From NCBI GenBank assembly GCA_934643765.1, contig CAKUCT010000042.1, forward strand, positions 1-11,475: a DNA stretch of 11,475 nt, read 5' to 3'. Origin of the DNA: an uncultured Oscillospiraceae bacterium (lineage in GTDB: Bacteria > Bacillota > Clostridia > Oscillospirales > Oscillospiraceae). The notes beneath the pieces were generated by a model, which made no database searches, was not told where the DNA came from, and worked only from the letters and a program-made list of their open reading frames with translations. Positions 1 to 6,309 of this stretch are shown piece by piece. The position numbers and the translations under genes are program-made. Numbering within the stretch: the stretch's first letter is position 1; every line of letters begins with the position of its first letter.

Positions 1-866
1 TGCGGGGTGCGGACGCCGGCGACGACGTCTTCACCCTGTGCGTTCATCAGGAACTCGCCGAACAGCTTCTTTTCGCCGGTGGCGGGGTTACGGGTGAAGG
101 CAACGCCCGTGCCGGAGGTGTCGCCGGTGTTGCCGAAGACCATGGACTGGACGTTGACGGCGGTGCCCCAATCGGAGGGAATGTCGTTCATGCGGCGATA
201 GTAGATTGCGCGGGGGTTATCCCAGGAGCGGAAGACAGCCTTGATGGCACCCATCAGCTGAACCTTCGGGTCCTGCGGGAATTCTTCGCCCAGCTTCTCG
301 CGGTACTCGGCCTTGAACTTCTCGGCCAGCTCCTTGAGGTCGTCAGCGGTCAGCTCGGTGTCGAGCGTGACGCCTCTGGCCTCTTTCATCTCGTCGATCA
401 GCTGCTCAAAGTACTTCTTGCCGACTTCCATGACGACGTCAGAGTACATCTGGATGAAGCGGCGGTAGGAGTCATAAGCGAAGCGGGGATTGTTGGTCTT
501 CTTGGCAAAAGCGACGACAACTTCGTCGTTCAGGCCGAGGTTGAGGATCGTGTCCATCATGCCGGGCATGGATGCACGCGCGCCGGAACGCACGGAGACC
601 AGCAGCGGGTTGTAGAGATCGCCGAACTTCTTGCCGGTCATCTCTTCCAGTTTTTCCACGTACTGCATGATTTCCGCTTCAATTTCAGAATTGATCTGGC
701 GGTCGTCCTTGTAGTACTGCGTGCAGGCTTCGGTGGTGATGGTGAAGCCCTGCGGGACAGGCATGCCAAGGTTGGTCATTTCGGCCAGGTTGGCGCCCTT
801 GCCGCCGAGCAGCTCGCGCATTTTGCCGTTGCCTTCGGAGAACAGGTAAACGTATTTGTGAGACAT
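1..866 (-). CDS. ppdK: Pyruvate, phosphate dikinase, N-terminal part (runs off window)
   Basis: This is the first 288 codons of pyruvate phosphate dikinase, which interconverts pyruvate, ATP and Pi with phosphoenolpyruvate, AMP and PPi in the cytoplasm. In anaerobes it often works in the glycolytic or gluconeogenic direction. The protein begins MSHKYVYLFSEGNGKMREL and continues with the Gly-rich GGKGANLAEM and the family hallmark SVRSGARASMPGMMDT near residues 98-113, all in the N-terminal ATP-grasp nucleotide-binding domain. The phosphohistidine and PEP-binding domains lie beyond base 1; family members are about 870-900 residues. The start at 866 is preceded by AGGAAAGGGG, and the KYVYLF N-terminus is conserved in the family. 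An in-frame ATG at 920 would add 18 residues but has no ribosome binding site. The gene appears monocistronic, with its own promoter. Identification is from recognised motifs and is secure. Confidence 0.96.
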   Translation of the reverse strand, partial: MSHKYVYLFSEGNGKMRELLGGKGANLAEMTNLGMPVPQGFTITTEACTQYYKDDRQINSEIEAEIMQYVEKLEEMTGKKFGDLYNPLLVSVRSGARASMPGMMDTILNLGLNDEVVVAFAKKTNNPRFAYDSYRRFIQMYSDVVMEVGKKYFEQLIDEMKEARGVTLDTELTADDLKELAEKFKAEYREKLGEEFPQDPKVQLMGAIKAVFRSWDNPRAIYYRRMNDIPSDWGTAVNVQSMVFGNTGDTSGTGVAFTRNPATGEKKLFGEFLMNAQGEDVVAGVRTP

Positions 867-951
867 CTTGTACCCCTTTCCTGTGGTGGCCGCATCGTCT
901 CTCGATCCGGCCGGTAGCATTTTTTTGCTTTTGATTTTCAGACAATTACAT

Positions 952-979
952 ACTATAGCACAAAGTTCGATATTTGCAA
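952..979 (-). promoter_or_regulatory. Probable sigma-A promoter of ppdK
   Basis: Read on the minus strand there is a -35-like TTGCAA (974-979), a 16-base spacer and an extended -10 TGCTATAGT (hexamer 952-957). This would start RNA near 945 and give a leader of about 80 bases before the ppdK ATG. The surrounding sequence is AT-rich (about 930-1080) in an otherwise GC-rich window, as expected for a promoter. The leader holds a CCGGCCGG palindrome at 907-914. The assignment rests on hexamer match and position only. Confidence 0.55.
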
Positions 980-1100
980 CCGGGTATTGTGATTTTTCAT
1001 AATAAATTTTATAAATGCGACGGTTTTTACAAGAGAATTAAGCGAATTATACAAAACCAAACTTTTTCAGAAGCCGTTTTCGGGCAAAAGCCAAGCAACA

Positions 1101-1133
1101 CAACGCGGCAATCCACATGGGACTGCCGCGTTG
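1101..1133 (-). terminator. Hairpin downstream of noc, possible weak terminator
   Basis: A perfect 10-base inverted repeat, CAACGCGGCA (1101-1110) and TGCCGCGTTG (1124-1133), lies about 30 bases past the noc stop codon. The stem can extend inward through a TCC/GGA pairing. On the minus strand it is followed only by an interrupted T-rich stretch (TGTTGCTTGGCTTTT), so it may be a weak intrinsic terminator or an RNA 3'-end stabiliser. No comparable T-run follows on the plus strand. Confidence 0.5.
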
Positions 1134-1163
1134 ACGAAAGACTTCGGTGTTCGATTGTGTTCT

Positions 1164-1982
1164 TCAGCGTGCGCAAATGTGCTTTGGGATCCGGATGGTC
1201 AGGATGATTTCGCCGTCGGTTTCGTGCTGCTCTGCGCCGGCATCAATGCCGGCGGCGCGGATGAGGTCGAGCTGATGGTTGACAGAGTTAAAGAACACAC
1301 GCACGTCGCGCAGGACAAACCTGCCGAGCCGCCTGCGCGGCGCGGACGGCGCCAGGAGCGCGTCAATGTAGCTCTCGGTTCTTGCAACCGTCCAGTCGTT
1401 TTCCGTAATCAGGTGCAGAACGCGCAGCTGGCTGTCCTCTTCCGGCAGACGCAGAAGCGCGCGGGCATGGCGCTCAGAGAGCTGGTGGGCGCGAAGCTGC
1501 GCCAGCACCGCCGGAGACAGCCGCAGCAGCCGCAGCTTATTGGCGACCGCCGACTGGCTTTTTCCGACCTTCTGGGCCGCCTGCTCCTGCGTCAGATGAT
1601 ACTGCTGCATGAGACGGGCAAGGCCCTCGGCCTGCTCGATATAGTCCAGATCCCGCCGCTGCAGGTTTTCAACAAGCGCCAGCATGCCCGAATCCTGATC
1701 GCCCACGCTGACGAGAATGCACGGCACCTCGCGCAGCCCGGCAAGCCCCGCCGCGCGCAGCCGCCGCTCCCCAGCGACAAGCTCAAACGCCGTGCCCTGC
1801 CGGCGGACAGTCAGCGGCTGGAGAATGCCGTACTGGCGGATGGAGGCGGCCAGCTCCTGCAGCCCGGACGCGTCAAAAACCTTACGCGGCTGGGCAGGGT
1901 TGGGCCGGATGCTGCCCAGAGGAAGAAAGAGCACCTTTCCCGTCTGCAGCAGCGTGTTTGGTTTTGACTTCTGTGCGATCAC
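1164..1982 (-). CDS. noc: Nucleoid occlusion protein Noc (ParB family)
   Basis: A 272-residue ParB-family protein of the Noc type. Noc binds its sites around the chromosome and blocks division over the nucleoid. Visible parts are the CTP-binding ParB N-terminal domain with GERRLRA (71-77) and ENLQRRDLD (105-113), then a helix-turn-helix with GKSQSAVANKLRLLRL (140-155). This resembles B. subtilis Noc (GKGQS-IANKLRLL) more than Spo0J/ParB (GKSR-HIANHLRLL). SERHARALL (169-177) and a C-terminus ending ILTIRIPK also match Noc. The start is GTG at 1982, preceded 7 bases upstream by AAGGAGG; an in-frame TTG at 2093 is rejected. The short N-terminus (IAQKSKPNTLLQTGKV) lacks an evident amphipathic membrane-targeting helix like that of B. 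subtilis Noc. In many Firmicutes noc sits next to rsmG, mnmG or parAB near oriC, but here none of those genes is in view. A -10-like TACAAT (2041-2046) lies upstream without a convincing -35. A diverged ParB is the alternative identity. Confidence 0.85.
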   Translation of the reverse strand: MIAQKSKPNTLLQTGKVLFLPLGSIRPNPAQPRKVFDASGLQELAASIRQYGILQPLTVRRQGTAFELVAGERRLRAAGLAGLREVPCILVSVGDQDSGMLALVENLQRRDLDYIEQAEGLARLMQQYHLTQEQAAQKVGKSQSAVANKLRLLRLSPAVLAQLRAHQLSERHARALLRLPEEDSQLRVLHLITENDWTVARTESYIDALLAPSAPRRRLGRFVLRDVRVFFNSVNHQLDLIRAAGIDAGAEQHETDGEIILTIRIPKHICAR

Positions 1983-2097
1983 GGCTGCGCCTCCTTCAAG
2001 CTCCGGGGCCTGTCCGCCAAAGCACCGGTGTGATAGCTCTATTGTAAGAAGCGGCGCGCGAAAAAACACGCGAAAGCATGCACGGAGCCACAAGAAA

Positions 2098-2111
2098 TTG
2101 TGCCGGGAAAT
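2098..2111 (+). promoter_or_regulatory. Possible degenerate Noc-binding site upstream of noc
   Basis: The 14-mer TTGTGCCGGGAAAT matches the B. subtilis Noc-binding consensus ATTTCCCGGGAAAT at 11 of 14 positions. One half (CCGGGAAAT) is intact and the other is degraded. It lies about 116 bases upstream of the noc start, so autoregulation or local nucleation by Noc is possible. A single degenerate match could be chance. Confidence 0.3.
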
Positions 2112-2128
2112 GATAGGACACTACAAAA

Positions 2129-2158
2129 TGTGGAGAACCTTGTGGAAACTGTGGAGAT
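2129..2158. repeat. Three tandem TGTGGA repeats resembling DnaA boxes
   Basis: TGTGGAGAA (2129-2137), TGTGGAAAC (2141-2149) and TGTGGAGAT (2150-2158) stand in the same orientation within 30 bases. The reverse complement of the first, TTCTCCACA, differs from the DnaA-box consensus TTATCCACA at one position; the others are weaker. They sit upstream of noc, a gene often close to oriC. They could be DnaA sites, an operator, or coincidental repeats. Dispersed AT-rich unwinding sequence and dnaA/dnaN genes are not seen here. Confidence 0.35.
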
Positions 2159-2176
2159 CTTGCCGCCTCACGGCGC

Positions 2177-2206
2177 AAAAAGGCTGCCGCATTTCGCGGC
2201 AGCCTT
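2177..2206 (-). terminator. Rho-independent terminator of the 49-residue small gene
   Basis: On the minus strand AAGGCTGCCGC (2206-2196), a 5-base loop (GAAAT) and GCGGCAGCCTT (2190-2180) form a perfect 11-pair stem, which runs directly into TTTTT (to 2177). This is a classic intrinsic terminator. It lies about 110 bases past the stop codon of the small gene at 2318-2467 and isolates that gene from noc. Confidence 0.85.
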
Positions 2207-2269
2207 AACGTGTCAGACTCACAGCAATTCACTTTTGCGGATTTCTGTTTGTTTTTTTGTCTCTCAGAG

Positions 2270-2313
2270 TTCTGCCGCGCACGGCAGAATAAAATGTAAA
2301 TCATTTTCTGCCG
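2270..2313 (-). other. Three-arm inverted repeat able to form alternative hairpins
   Basis: Three copies of one 8-mer alternate in orientation. On the minus strand they read CGGCAGAA (2313-2306), TTCTGCCG (2289-2282) and CGGCAGAA (2277-2270). The middle arm can pair with either flank. The first pairing extends with AAATG/CATTT into a longer stem; the second is a tight 8-pair stem with a 4-base loop. Neither is followed by a T-run on the minus strand, so neither is a terminator by itself. It lies in the 3' region of the small gene, upstream of the terminator at 2177-2206. An RNA switch, a stability element or a small RNA are all possible; none is shown. Confidence 0.5.
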
Positions 2314-2317
2314 GCCT

Positions 2318-2467
2318 TTAGGCTGCGGGCTCGTCGGTGCGTTCCAGATAGAGCTCTTCTGCCATCTGCTGGGCCTGGACAAGATTTTCCTGAAGATTCT
2401 GCAGGGTCTGCTGGGTTTTGAGGATGGTGTCGAATAAAAGAAGATATTCTTTCGTCAACTCATTCAT
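2318..2467 (-). CDS. Small 49-residue coiled-coil-like protein, possibly Spo0A-controlled
   Basis: A short open frame encodes 49 residues, starting MNELTKEYLLLFDTILK and ending ERTDEPAA. I do not recognise the family. The sequence is helix-favouring, rich in Gln, Leu and Glu, with no Gly, Pro only near the end, no signal peptide and no Cys. The middle (TLQNLQENLVQAQQMAEEL) looks like an amphipathic helix or short coiled coil, so a small adaptor or oligomer is plausible. It lacks the SQELD motif of Spo0E-type phosphatases. AAGGA stands 13 bases before the ATG, a little far. Support for it being real comes from a promoter-like region full of Spo0A-box matches upstream, a strong terminator downstream, and its presence as a separate unit between two unrelated genes. 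Function unknown. Confidence 0.7.
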   Translation of the reverse strand: MNELTKEYLLLFDTILKTQQTLQNLQENLVQAQQMAEELYLERTDEPAA

Positions 2468-2505
2468 CGTAGCTGATCGTTCCTTTCAGATAAATTCGCT
2501 GTCGA

Positions 2506-2523
2506 AACACAAGATGTTGTGTT
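2506..2523. repeat. Inverted repeat in the leader of the small gene
   Basis: AACACAA (2506-2512), a 4-base GATG spacer and TTGTGTT (2517-2523) form a perfect 7-base inverted repeat. It overlaps the edge of the 0A box at 2500-2506 and lies between the presumed RNA start and the ribosome binding site. It may be an operator half-site pair or a small leader hairpin; no regulator is identified. Confidence 0.4.
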
Positions 2524-2537
2524 CCTTAGCTGGCTTT

Positions 2538-2571
2538 ATCATACACATTTGGTATTAGAAAGACCGTCGAA
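2538..2571 (-). promoter_or_regulatory. Candidate Spo0A-activated promoter of the small gene
   Basis: On the minus strand a -35-like TTCGAC (2571-2566, inside a 0A-box match) is followed by a 22-base gap and a good -10, TATGAT (2543-2538). That over-long spacing, with a 0A box covering the -35, is the design known from the B. subtilis spoIIG promoter, where Spo0A-P recruits sigma-A polymerase. Transcription would start near 2531, giving a leader with a 7-pair hairpin (2506-2523) and another 0A box (2500-2506) before the ribosome binding site. Position and spacing are seen; activation is inferred. Confidence 0.5.
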
Positions 2572-2660
2572 TGCTGTCGAAGTGAAATAATATGGCGAAA
2601 CATCCAGAAAACGTGTCGATTTTTTTGAAAACTTGTGAAAAAAGACGAACGAGCTGGAAA

Positions 2661-5345
2661 TTACGTGTCTTCTGTCAGACCGTATTTGCGTTTGACGCGC
2701 TCCAGCTTCTCCAGCATCGGCTCGGCGCCGAGCCAGAGGAACAGCGCTGTCGCCGCGGCGTGGACAAGATCAAACGGGAAGCCGGTCAGATAGTAGGCCT
2801 TGAGAATGTCCCAGCTGAGGTTCGGCTGATAGAGAATGGCGGAGGCGGGATTCATAATGCCGCCGTAGATCAGAACAACGCTGATTGCACCGAAGATGGC
2901 CAGCGGCGCGCGGCTCGCGCGCAGAAGCCCGGCCCGGGATAAAACACCCGCAAGAAAGCCGAGAAGGCCCATGGCGAACATCTGAAACGGCGTCCAGGGG
3001 CCCTGGCCAAACAGAACGTTGGAGGCCAGCATACTCATCGCGCCGACCAAGAACCCGGTTTCTCCGCCGAAGGCGACGCCCGTCAGAATCACGAGGGCCG
3101 CTACCGGCTTGAAGCCCGGCAGCATGAAAAGCGCGGCCCGGCCGGCGACGGCCAGCGCGCACAAAGCGGCAATCAGGACAAGCTCGCGCGCTTTTGGCTT
3201 CCGGCCTTCGAAAATCAGCGCAAACGGCGCCATACACGCAAGCAGAACCAGAATGGACACGACGCCGTAGCTCTTTTTGCCGAAATACGCGATGCCGATG
3301 AAGATGATCAGCGGCACGAGCAGCAGTGCGGCCGCGCTTGCAAATTTTGTCCGTCTGGAAAGCGGGCGGCGCGTAAGCGAAGCCTGCTTGGCCGGGGCCG
3401 CGGCCGGGCTCAGCGAAAAGGCCAGGCAGAACAGACACGCCAGCATCGCAAGATACAGCCGGAAGGTGCCGCCTGCAAGGCCGGTCAAGCCGTTTTGTGA
3501 GAGCAGCGCCGACAGGTCGCTGATGGAGAGGATGCGGAGGAAAAACAAAAGCGCGCTAAGCCCCGACAGCGCGGCCAGAAGCTTTTTCCACAGGGGAAGC
3601 GGCGCCTTTTCCGGCAGCGGCGGGACGGATTCCGCTTCTTCTTTTGCAGCGCCGTATGAAATGGGCTCATCCGGCGCGTCTGCGGAAGCTTCCGGCTGCG
3701 GAAGATTGCCGCCGCAGGCAGCAATCACGTCCTCGGCGGTGATCGCCCCGGGCAGCAGGCTGCGCGCCATGCGGTTGGCGGCAGTGGTGTAGAAGCTTCC
3801 GGAGGAGAAGAAGGCATACGGCGAGCCCTCGGCGACGATTGCGCCGTCAAAAAACATGGCGCAGCGGTCTGCAAAGCTTGCGCAGAACTCCGCATCGTGG
3901 CTGACCATGATAACGCACACGCCAAGGCCGGTGAGCCGTTTGAGAATGCGGGCAAAGACCTGCTTGAATTCTGCGTCGAGGCCCTTCGTCGGCTCGTCGA
4001 GCAGCAGAACCTCCGGCTCGCGCAGCAGCACCTTTGCCAGCGCGGCGCGCTGCTGTTCGCCGCCAGAAAGATCATATGGATGGCGCTCCAGAAGCGCGGT
4101 CAGCTCGCAGAGCTTGGCGGCCTGCAGCGCTGCAGGCTGCCGCTTTTCCTTTGGGAGATGGGAAACGGCGGAAAGAAGATCCTCAAAAACGGTGTTTTTG
4201 ACAAACAGGGTCTGCGGGTCCTGCGCCAGAAGCGCGATGCGGTCCGGCACTTCATCCGGCGCTTTGCCGAGCACCTGCACGCTGCCGCGGTAGGACCGGC
4301 TCAGGCCGGAGATCAGGCGCAGCGTGGTGGATTTTCCGGTGCCGTTGCCGCCCAGAATGGCAAGCAGTTCGCCGGGATACGCCTTTAGAGACAGGGCCTT
4401 GATGACATCCGGCGCGTTTTTCTCATAGCGGAAGAACGCTTCCTCGATCTGCACGGCGGGCGCTTTTTCTGGATGCGCCGGCGCGGCTGCCGGAGAAATG
4501 GGGCGCAGGGGGTGTTCTTTTGCAAAGGCTTCCAGCCAGACGCGGCCCTGCCCGACCGTAACCGGGCAGGCAAGTTCATTCTCTACGGCAACGTAAATCC
4601 GCATCGGAACGGGCATGGCGGCGAACATGCCGCTGCGCGCCTGTTTCAGCTGCTCGCCGACCTCCATGGCCGTGCCGCAGGCGTAGATTCTCCCTTGGTC
4701 GAGGACGATAACGTCTGTCGCCAGGGCAAGCGCCTCGTCCAACCGGTGCTCAGACAGAAGAATGGTGGTGCCAAGCTCGCGGTTGATTCTGCCGAGCGTA
4801 GCGAGAAAGTCCGTTGCGGCAATGGGGTCAAGCTGGCTTGTCGGCTCGTCGAGCAGCAGCACAGACGGCTCCAGCGCCATCACGGAGGCAAGATTGACCA
4901 GCTGCTTCTGCCCGCCGGAGAGCTCTGCGACCGGCCGGTAGAACCAGTTCTGGATGCCAAAATAAGAGGCGGTTTCCGCCACACGGCGGCGGATGGTCTG
5001 TGTGTCAAGCCCCAGAGACTCCAGACCGAACGCCAGCTCGTGCCAGACCTTGTCTGTGACCAGCTGCGCGTCCAGATTCTGCAGGACAAAGCCGATGCGC
5101 GCGCTCTGCTCGCGCTGCGAAAGGGTGTTCAGGGGCGTTCCTTCGAAGAGAATGCTTCCGCTCTGCGCGCCGTGCGGCTGCAAAGACGGTTTGAGCTGGC
5201 GCAAAAGCGTTGATTTGCCGCAGCCCGAGCGGCCGCACAGAACCGTAAAAGATCCGGCCTCTACGCCAAAGCTGAGCTGCTGCAGGGCGGGGGCCTGCTG
5301 GCCGGGATAGGTAAAGCTCAGATCTGAGATTGTAAACGTCTGCAT
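2661..5345 (-). CDS. Fused ECF transporter: two EcfA-type ATPases plus S-component-like membrane domain
   Basis: An 894-residue fusion. ATPase 1 has Walker A GRSGCGKST (38-46), Q-loop Gln89, LSGGQ (142-146), Walker B with D166-E167 and switch His200. ATPase 2 has Walker A GGNGTGKST (332-340), Q-loop Gln375, LSGGE (426-430), Walker B with D450-E451 and His483. Both catalytic sets look intact. A linker rich in Pro, Glu and Ala (about 548-585) leads to about nine hydrophobic segments (591-875). The last five (about 720-875, with AFGGETGFLVGAMSMLASN and GQGPWTPFQMFAMGLLGFLAG) look like an ECF substrate-specificity component, nearest to what I recall of cobalamin (CbrT-like) S components. ECF subunits are normally separate, so the fusion is unusual. 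The ATG at 5345 has GAAGGAG 8 bases upstream; a longer frame to 5408 is rejected. It overlaps ecfT by 28 bases. Neighbouring cob genes point to cobamide or precursor uptake; the substrate is inferred. Confidence 0.88.
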   Translation of the reverse strand: MQTFTISDLSFTYPGQQAPALQQLSFGVEAGSFTVLCGRSGCGKSTLLRQLKPSLQPHGAQSGSILFEGTPLNTLSQREQSARIGFVLQNLDAQLVTDKVWHELAFGLESLGLDTQTIRRRVAETASYFGIQNWFYRPVAELSGGQKQLVNLASVMALEPSVLLLDEPTSQLDPIAATDFLATLGRINRELGTTILLSEHRLDEALALATDVIVLDQGRIYACGTAMEVGEQLKQARSGMFAAMPVPMRIYVAVENELACPVTVGQGRVWLEAFAKEHPLRPISPAAAPAHPEKAPAVQIEEAFFRYEKNAPDVIKALSLKAYPGELLAILGGNGTGKSTTLRLISGLSRSYRGSVQVLGKAPDEVPDRIALLAQDPQTLFVKNTVFEDLLSAVSHLPKEKRQPAALQAAKLCELTALLERHPYDLSGGEQQRAALAKVLLREPEVLLLDEPTKGLDAEFKQVFARILKRLTGLGVCVIMVSHDAEFCASFADRCAMFFDGAIVAEGSPYAFFSSGSFYTTAANRMARSLLPGAITAEDVIAACGGNLPQPEASADAPDEPISYGAAKEEAESVPPLPEKAPLPLWKKLLAALSGLSALLFFLRILSISDLSALLSQNGLTGLAGGTFRLYLAMLACLFCLAFSLSPAAAPAKQASLTRRPLSRRTKFASAAALLLVPLIIFIGIAYFGKKSYGVVSILVLLACMAPFALIFEGRKPKARELVLIAALCALAVAGRAALFMLPGFKPVAALVILTGVAFGGETGFLVGAMSMLASNVLFGQGPWTPFQMFAMGLLGFLAGVLSRAGLLRASRAPLAIFGAISVVLIYGGIMNPASAILYQPNLSWDILKAYYLTGFPFDLVHAAATALFLWLGAEPMLEKLERVKRKYGLTEDT

Positions 5346-6214
5346 ACGCTCTGCTCCTTCCATTCCAGAATCACGGGGATTGCGCAAAGGGCAAAGTAGC
5401 CTGCCCAACAGAGCATAGACAGCGGCCCGAGACCGGCGCCCTTGAGGCTCGGGTAATAGCGCCAGGCAAGCGCGCCGGAGGCCGCGCCCGCCGCGACCAG
5501 CGCGCCGAGCAGCGCCATCGAGGCAAGCAGCGTGCGGTCGCGCTTGGTGAACGTGAAGATTGAAAACGCGCTGCGCCCGGGAAGACCGTAGCCCCGCGCG
5601 CGCATGGAATCGGCCGTGTCGATGGCGTTTTCCAAAGACCAGGTGACGAGGATGGAGAAGATTGTCAGCGCGGCCCGGATACGCCGGAAAAGAGAGCCGC
5701 TGTGAAGGTCGTTGCCGACGCCCTTTTGCGCCTGCGCCACGCGGCGGGCCTGCGCCGAAAAGCGCGGGACAAAGCGCAGCGTCATGGAGAGCACCAGACT
5801 CAGAGCGGGCGCAATCCTGCCGAACAGGTAGACAAATTTATCAGAGGTCATCACCCGCGTATAGCAGGCAAACCAGATCAACGCGCAGCTGAGCGTGCAT
5901 GCTGCGCCGAGACCATAGCAGATGGACTCCAGCGTCAGAGGATTGCCGGAGGGAAGATAGCGCAGGATGGTTCTTCCTTCATGGCTGAAAATGGGGTTCA
6001 CCGCAGCCGTGATGAGAAACAGCGCCGCTGCGTACCACAGCCGCATGCCGCCGGGCCGTTCTCCGCCCAGGCAGCAAAAACAGGCGATGGCGCAAAAAAG
6101 CGAAATCGCCTGACACACCGGGTGCTGCAGAAGCATTGCGCCGAGCAGCACCAGCGCAAAATATAAAAAGTTTACCACCGGGTGGCAGCGGGAAAAGGCG
6201 TTGTTCTGATACAT
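5318..6214 (-). CDS. ecfT: ECF transporter transmembrane scaffold EcfT
   Basis: A 298-residue integral membrane protein, the T component that couples the two ATPases to the substrate-binding S component. Hydrophobic segments lie at about 14-30, 34-50, 58-75, 97-118, 135-148, 228-250 and 265-283. The N-terminus HPVVNFLYFALVL (11-23) is typical of EcfT proteins of Firmicutes. The coupling-helix signature ENAIDTADSMRARGYG (195-210) holds the Ala-Arg-Gly motif; an Ala-Arg-Arg at 156-158 may be the counterpart in the first coupling helix. The ATG at 6214 is chosen because the family N-terminus starts there; only a weak GAG lies upstream, so expression may be low or coupled. The stop lies 28 bases inside the fused ATPase/S gene, so the two are made together. 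With that fusion it forms a complete ECF module. Confidence 0.92.
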   Translation of the reverse strand: MYQNNAFSRCHPVVNFLYFALVLLGAMLLQHPVCQAISLFCAIACFCCLGGERPGGMRLWYAAALFLITAAVNPIFSHEGRTILRYLPSGNPLTLESICYGLGAACTLSCALIWFACYTRVMTSDKFVYLFGRIAPALSLVLSMTLRFVPRFSAQARRVAQAQKGVGNDLHSGSLFRRIRAALTIFSILVTWSLENAIDTADSMRARGYGLPGRSAFSIFTFTKRDRTLLASMALLGALVAAGAASGALAWRYYPSLKGAGLGPLSMLCWAGYFALCAIPVILEWKEQSVCRRLQSQI

Positions 6215-6231
6215 GAGTGTCTCATTTCTGA

Positions 6232-6260
6232 ATCATATGGGCTGCGCAGACCATTGAAAA
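6232..6260 (-). promoter_or_regulatory. Weak candidate promoter for ecfT
   Basis: On the minus strand TTTTCA (6260-6255), a 17-base spacer and TATGAT (6237-6232) make a fair sigma-A match. The RNA would begin near 6225, leaving only about ten bases before the ecfT ATG, which agrees with the lack of a good ribosome binding site. Hexamer similarity is the only evidence. Confidence 0.3.
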
Positions 6261-6309
6261 ACCATCCAGGCCAACGGCTTCGGAAAGGAAGATCGTGTGA
6301 AAGATTACG

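Larger units (their letters stand above)
2500..2620 (-). promoter_or_regulatory. Cluster of five Spo0A-box-like sites upstream of the small gene
   Basis: The 0A box is usually written TGTCGAA (or TGNCGAA). Plus-strand matches in one orientation are TGTCGAA (2500-2506), CGTCGAA (2565-2571), TGTCGAA (2575-2581), TGGCGAA (2593-2599) and TGTCGAT (2614-2620). Three fit TGNCGAA exactly and two miss by one base. The pair at 2565 and 2575 are one helical turn (10 bases) apart. All face the same way relative to the small gene, which reads them as TTCGACA. The density in 121 bases is far above what chance would give for a 7-mer. This suggests control by the sporulation regulator Spo0A. Confidence 0.65.

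Noticed and set aside
1131..1967. A 278-codon open frame on the plus strand over noc
   Set aside because: Antisense shadow of noc; the minus strand has clear ParB/Noc motifs and a good ribosome binding site.
1983..2093. In-frame N-terminal extension of noc from a TTG, with an amphipathic-looking MWLRACFRVFFRAPLL
   Set aside because: It is tempting as a Noc membrane helix, but the TTG has no ribosome binding site, the likely -10 (2041-2046) lies inside it, and AAGGAGG marks the GTG at 1982.
2270..2289. Intrinsic terminator at the TTCTGCCG/CGGCAGAA hairpin
   Set aside because: On the minus strand the hairpin is followed by an A-rich stretch, and on the plus strand the T-run precedes the stem, so it lacks the required U-tract in either direction.
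1996..2382. A 128-codon minus-strand frame between noc and the small gene
   Set aside because: It runs through the strong terminator at 2177-2206, overlaps both neighbours out of frame, and has low-quality composition.
2641..2680. Terminator just after the fused ECF gene
   Set aside because: T-runs are present on the minus strand, but only a 5-pair stem with a long loop precedes them. Not convincing.
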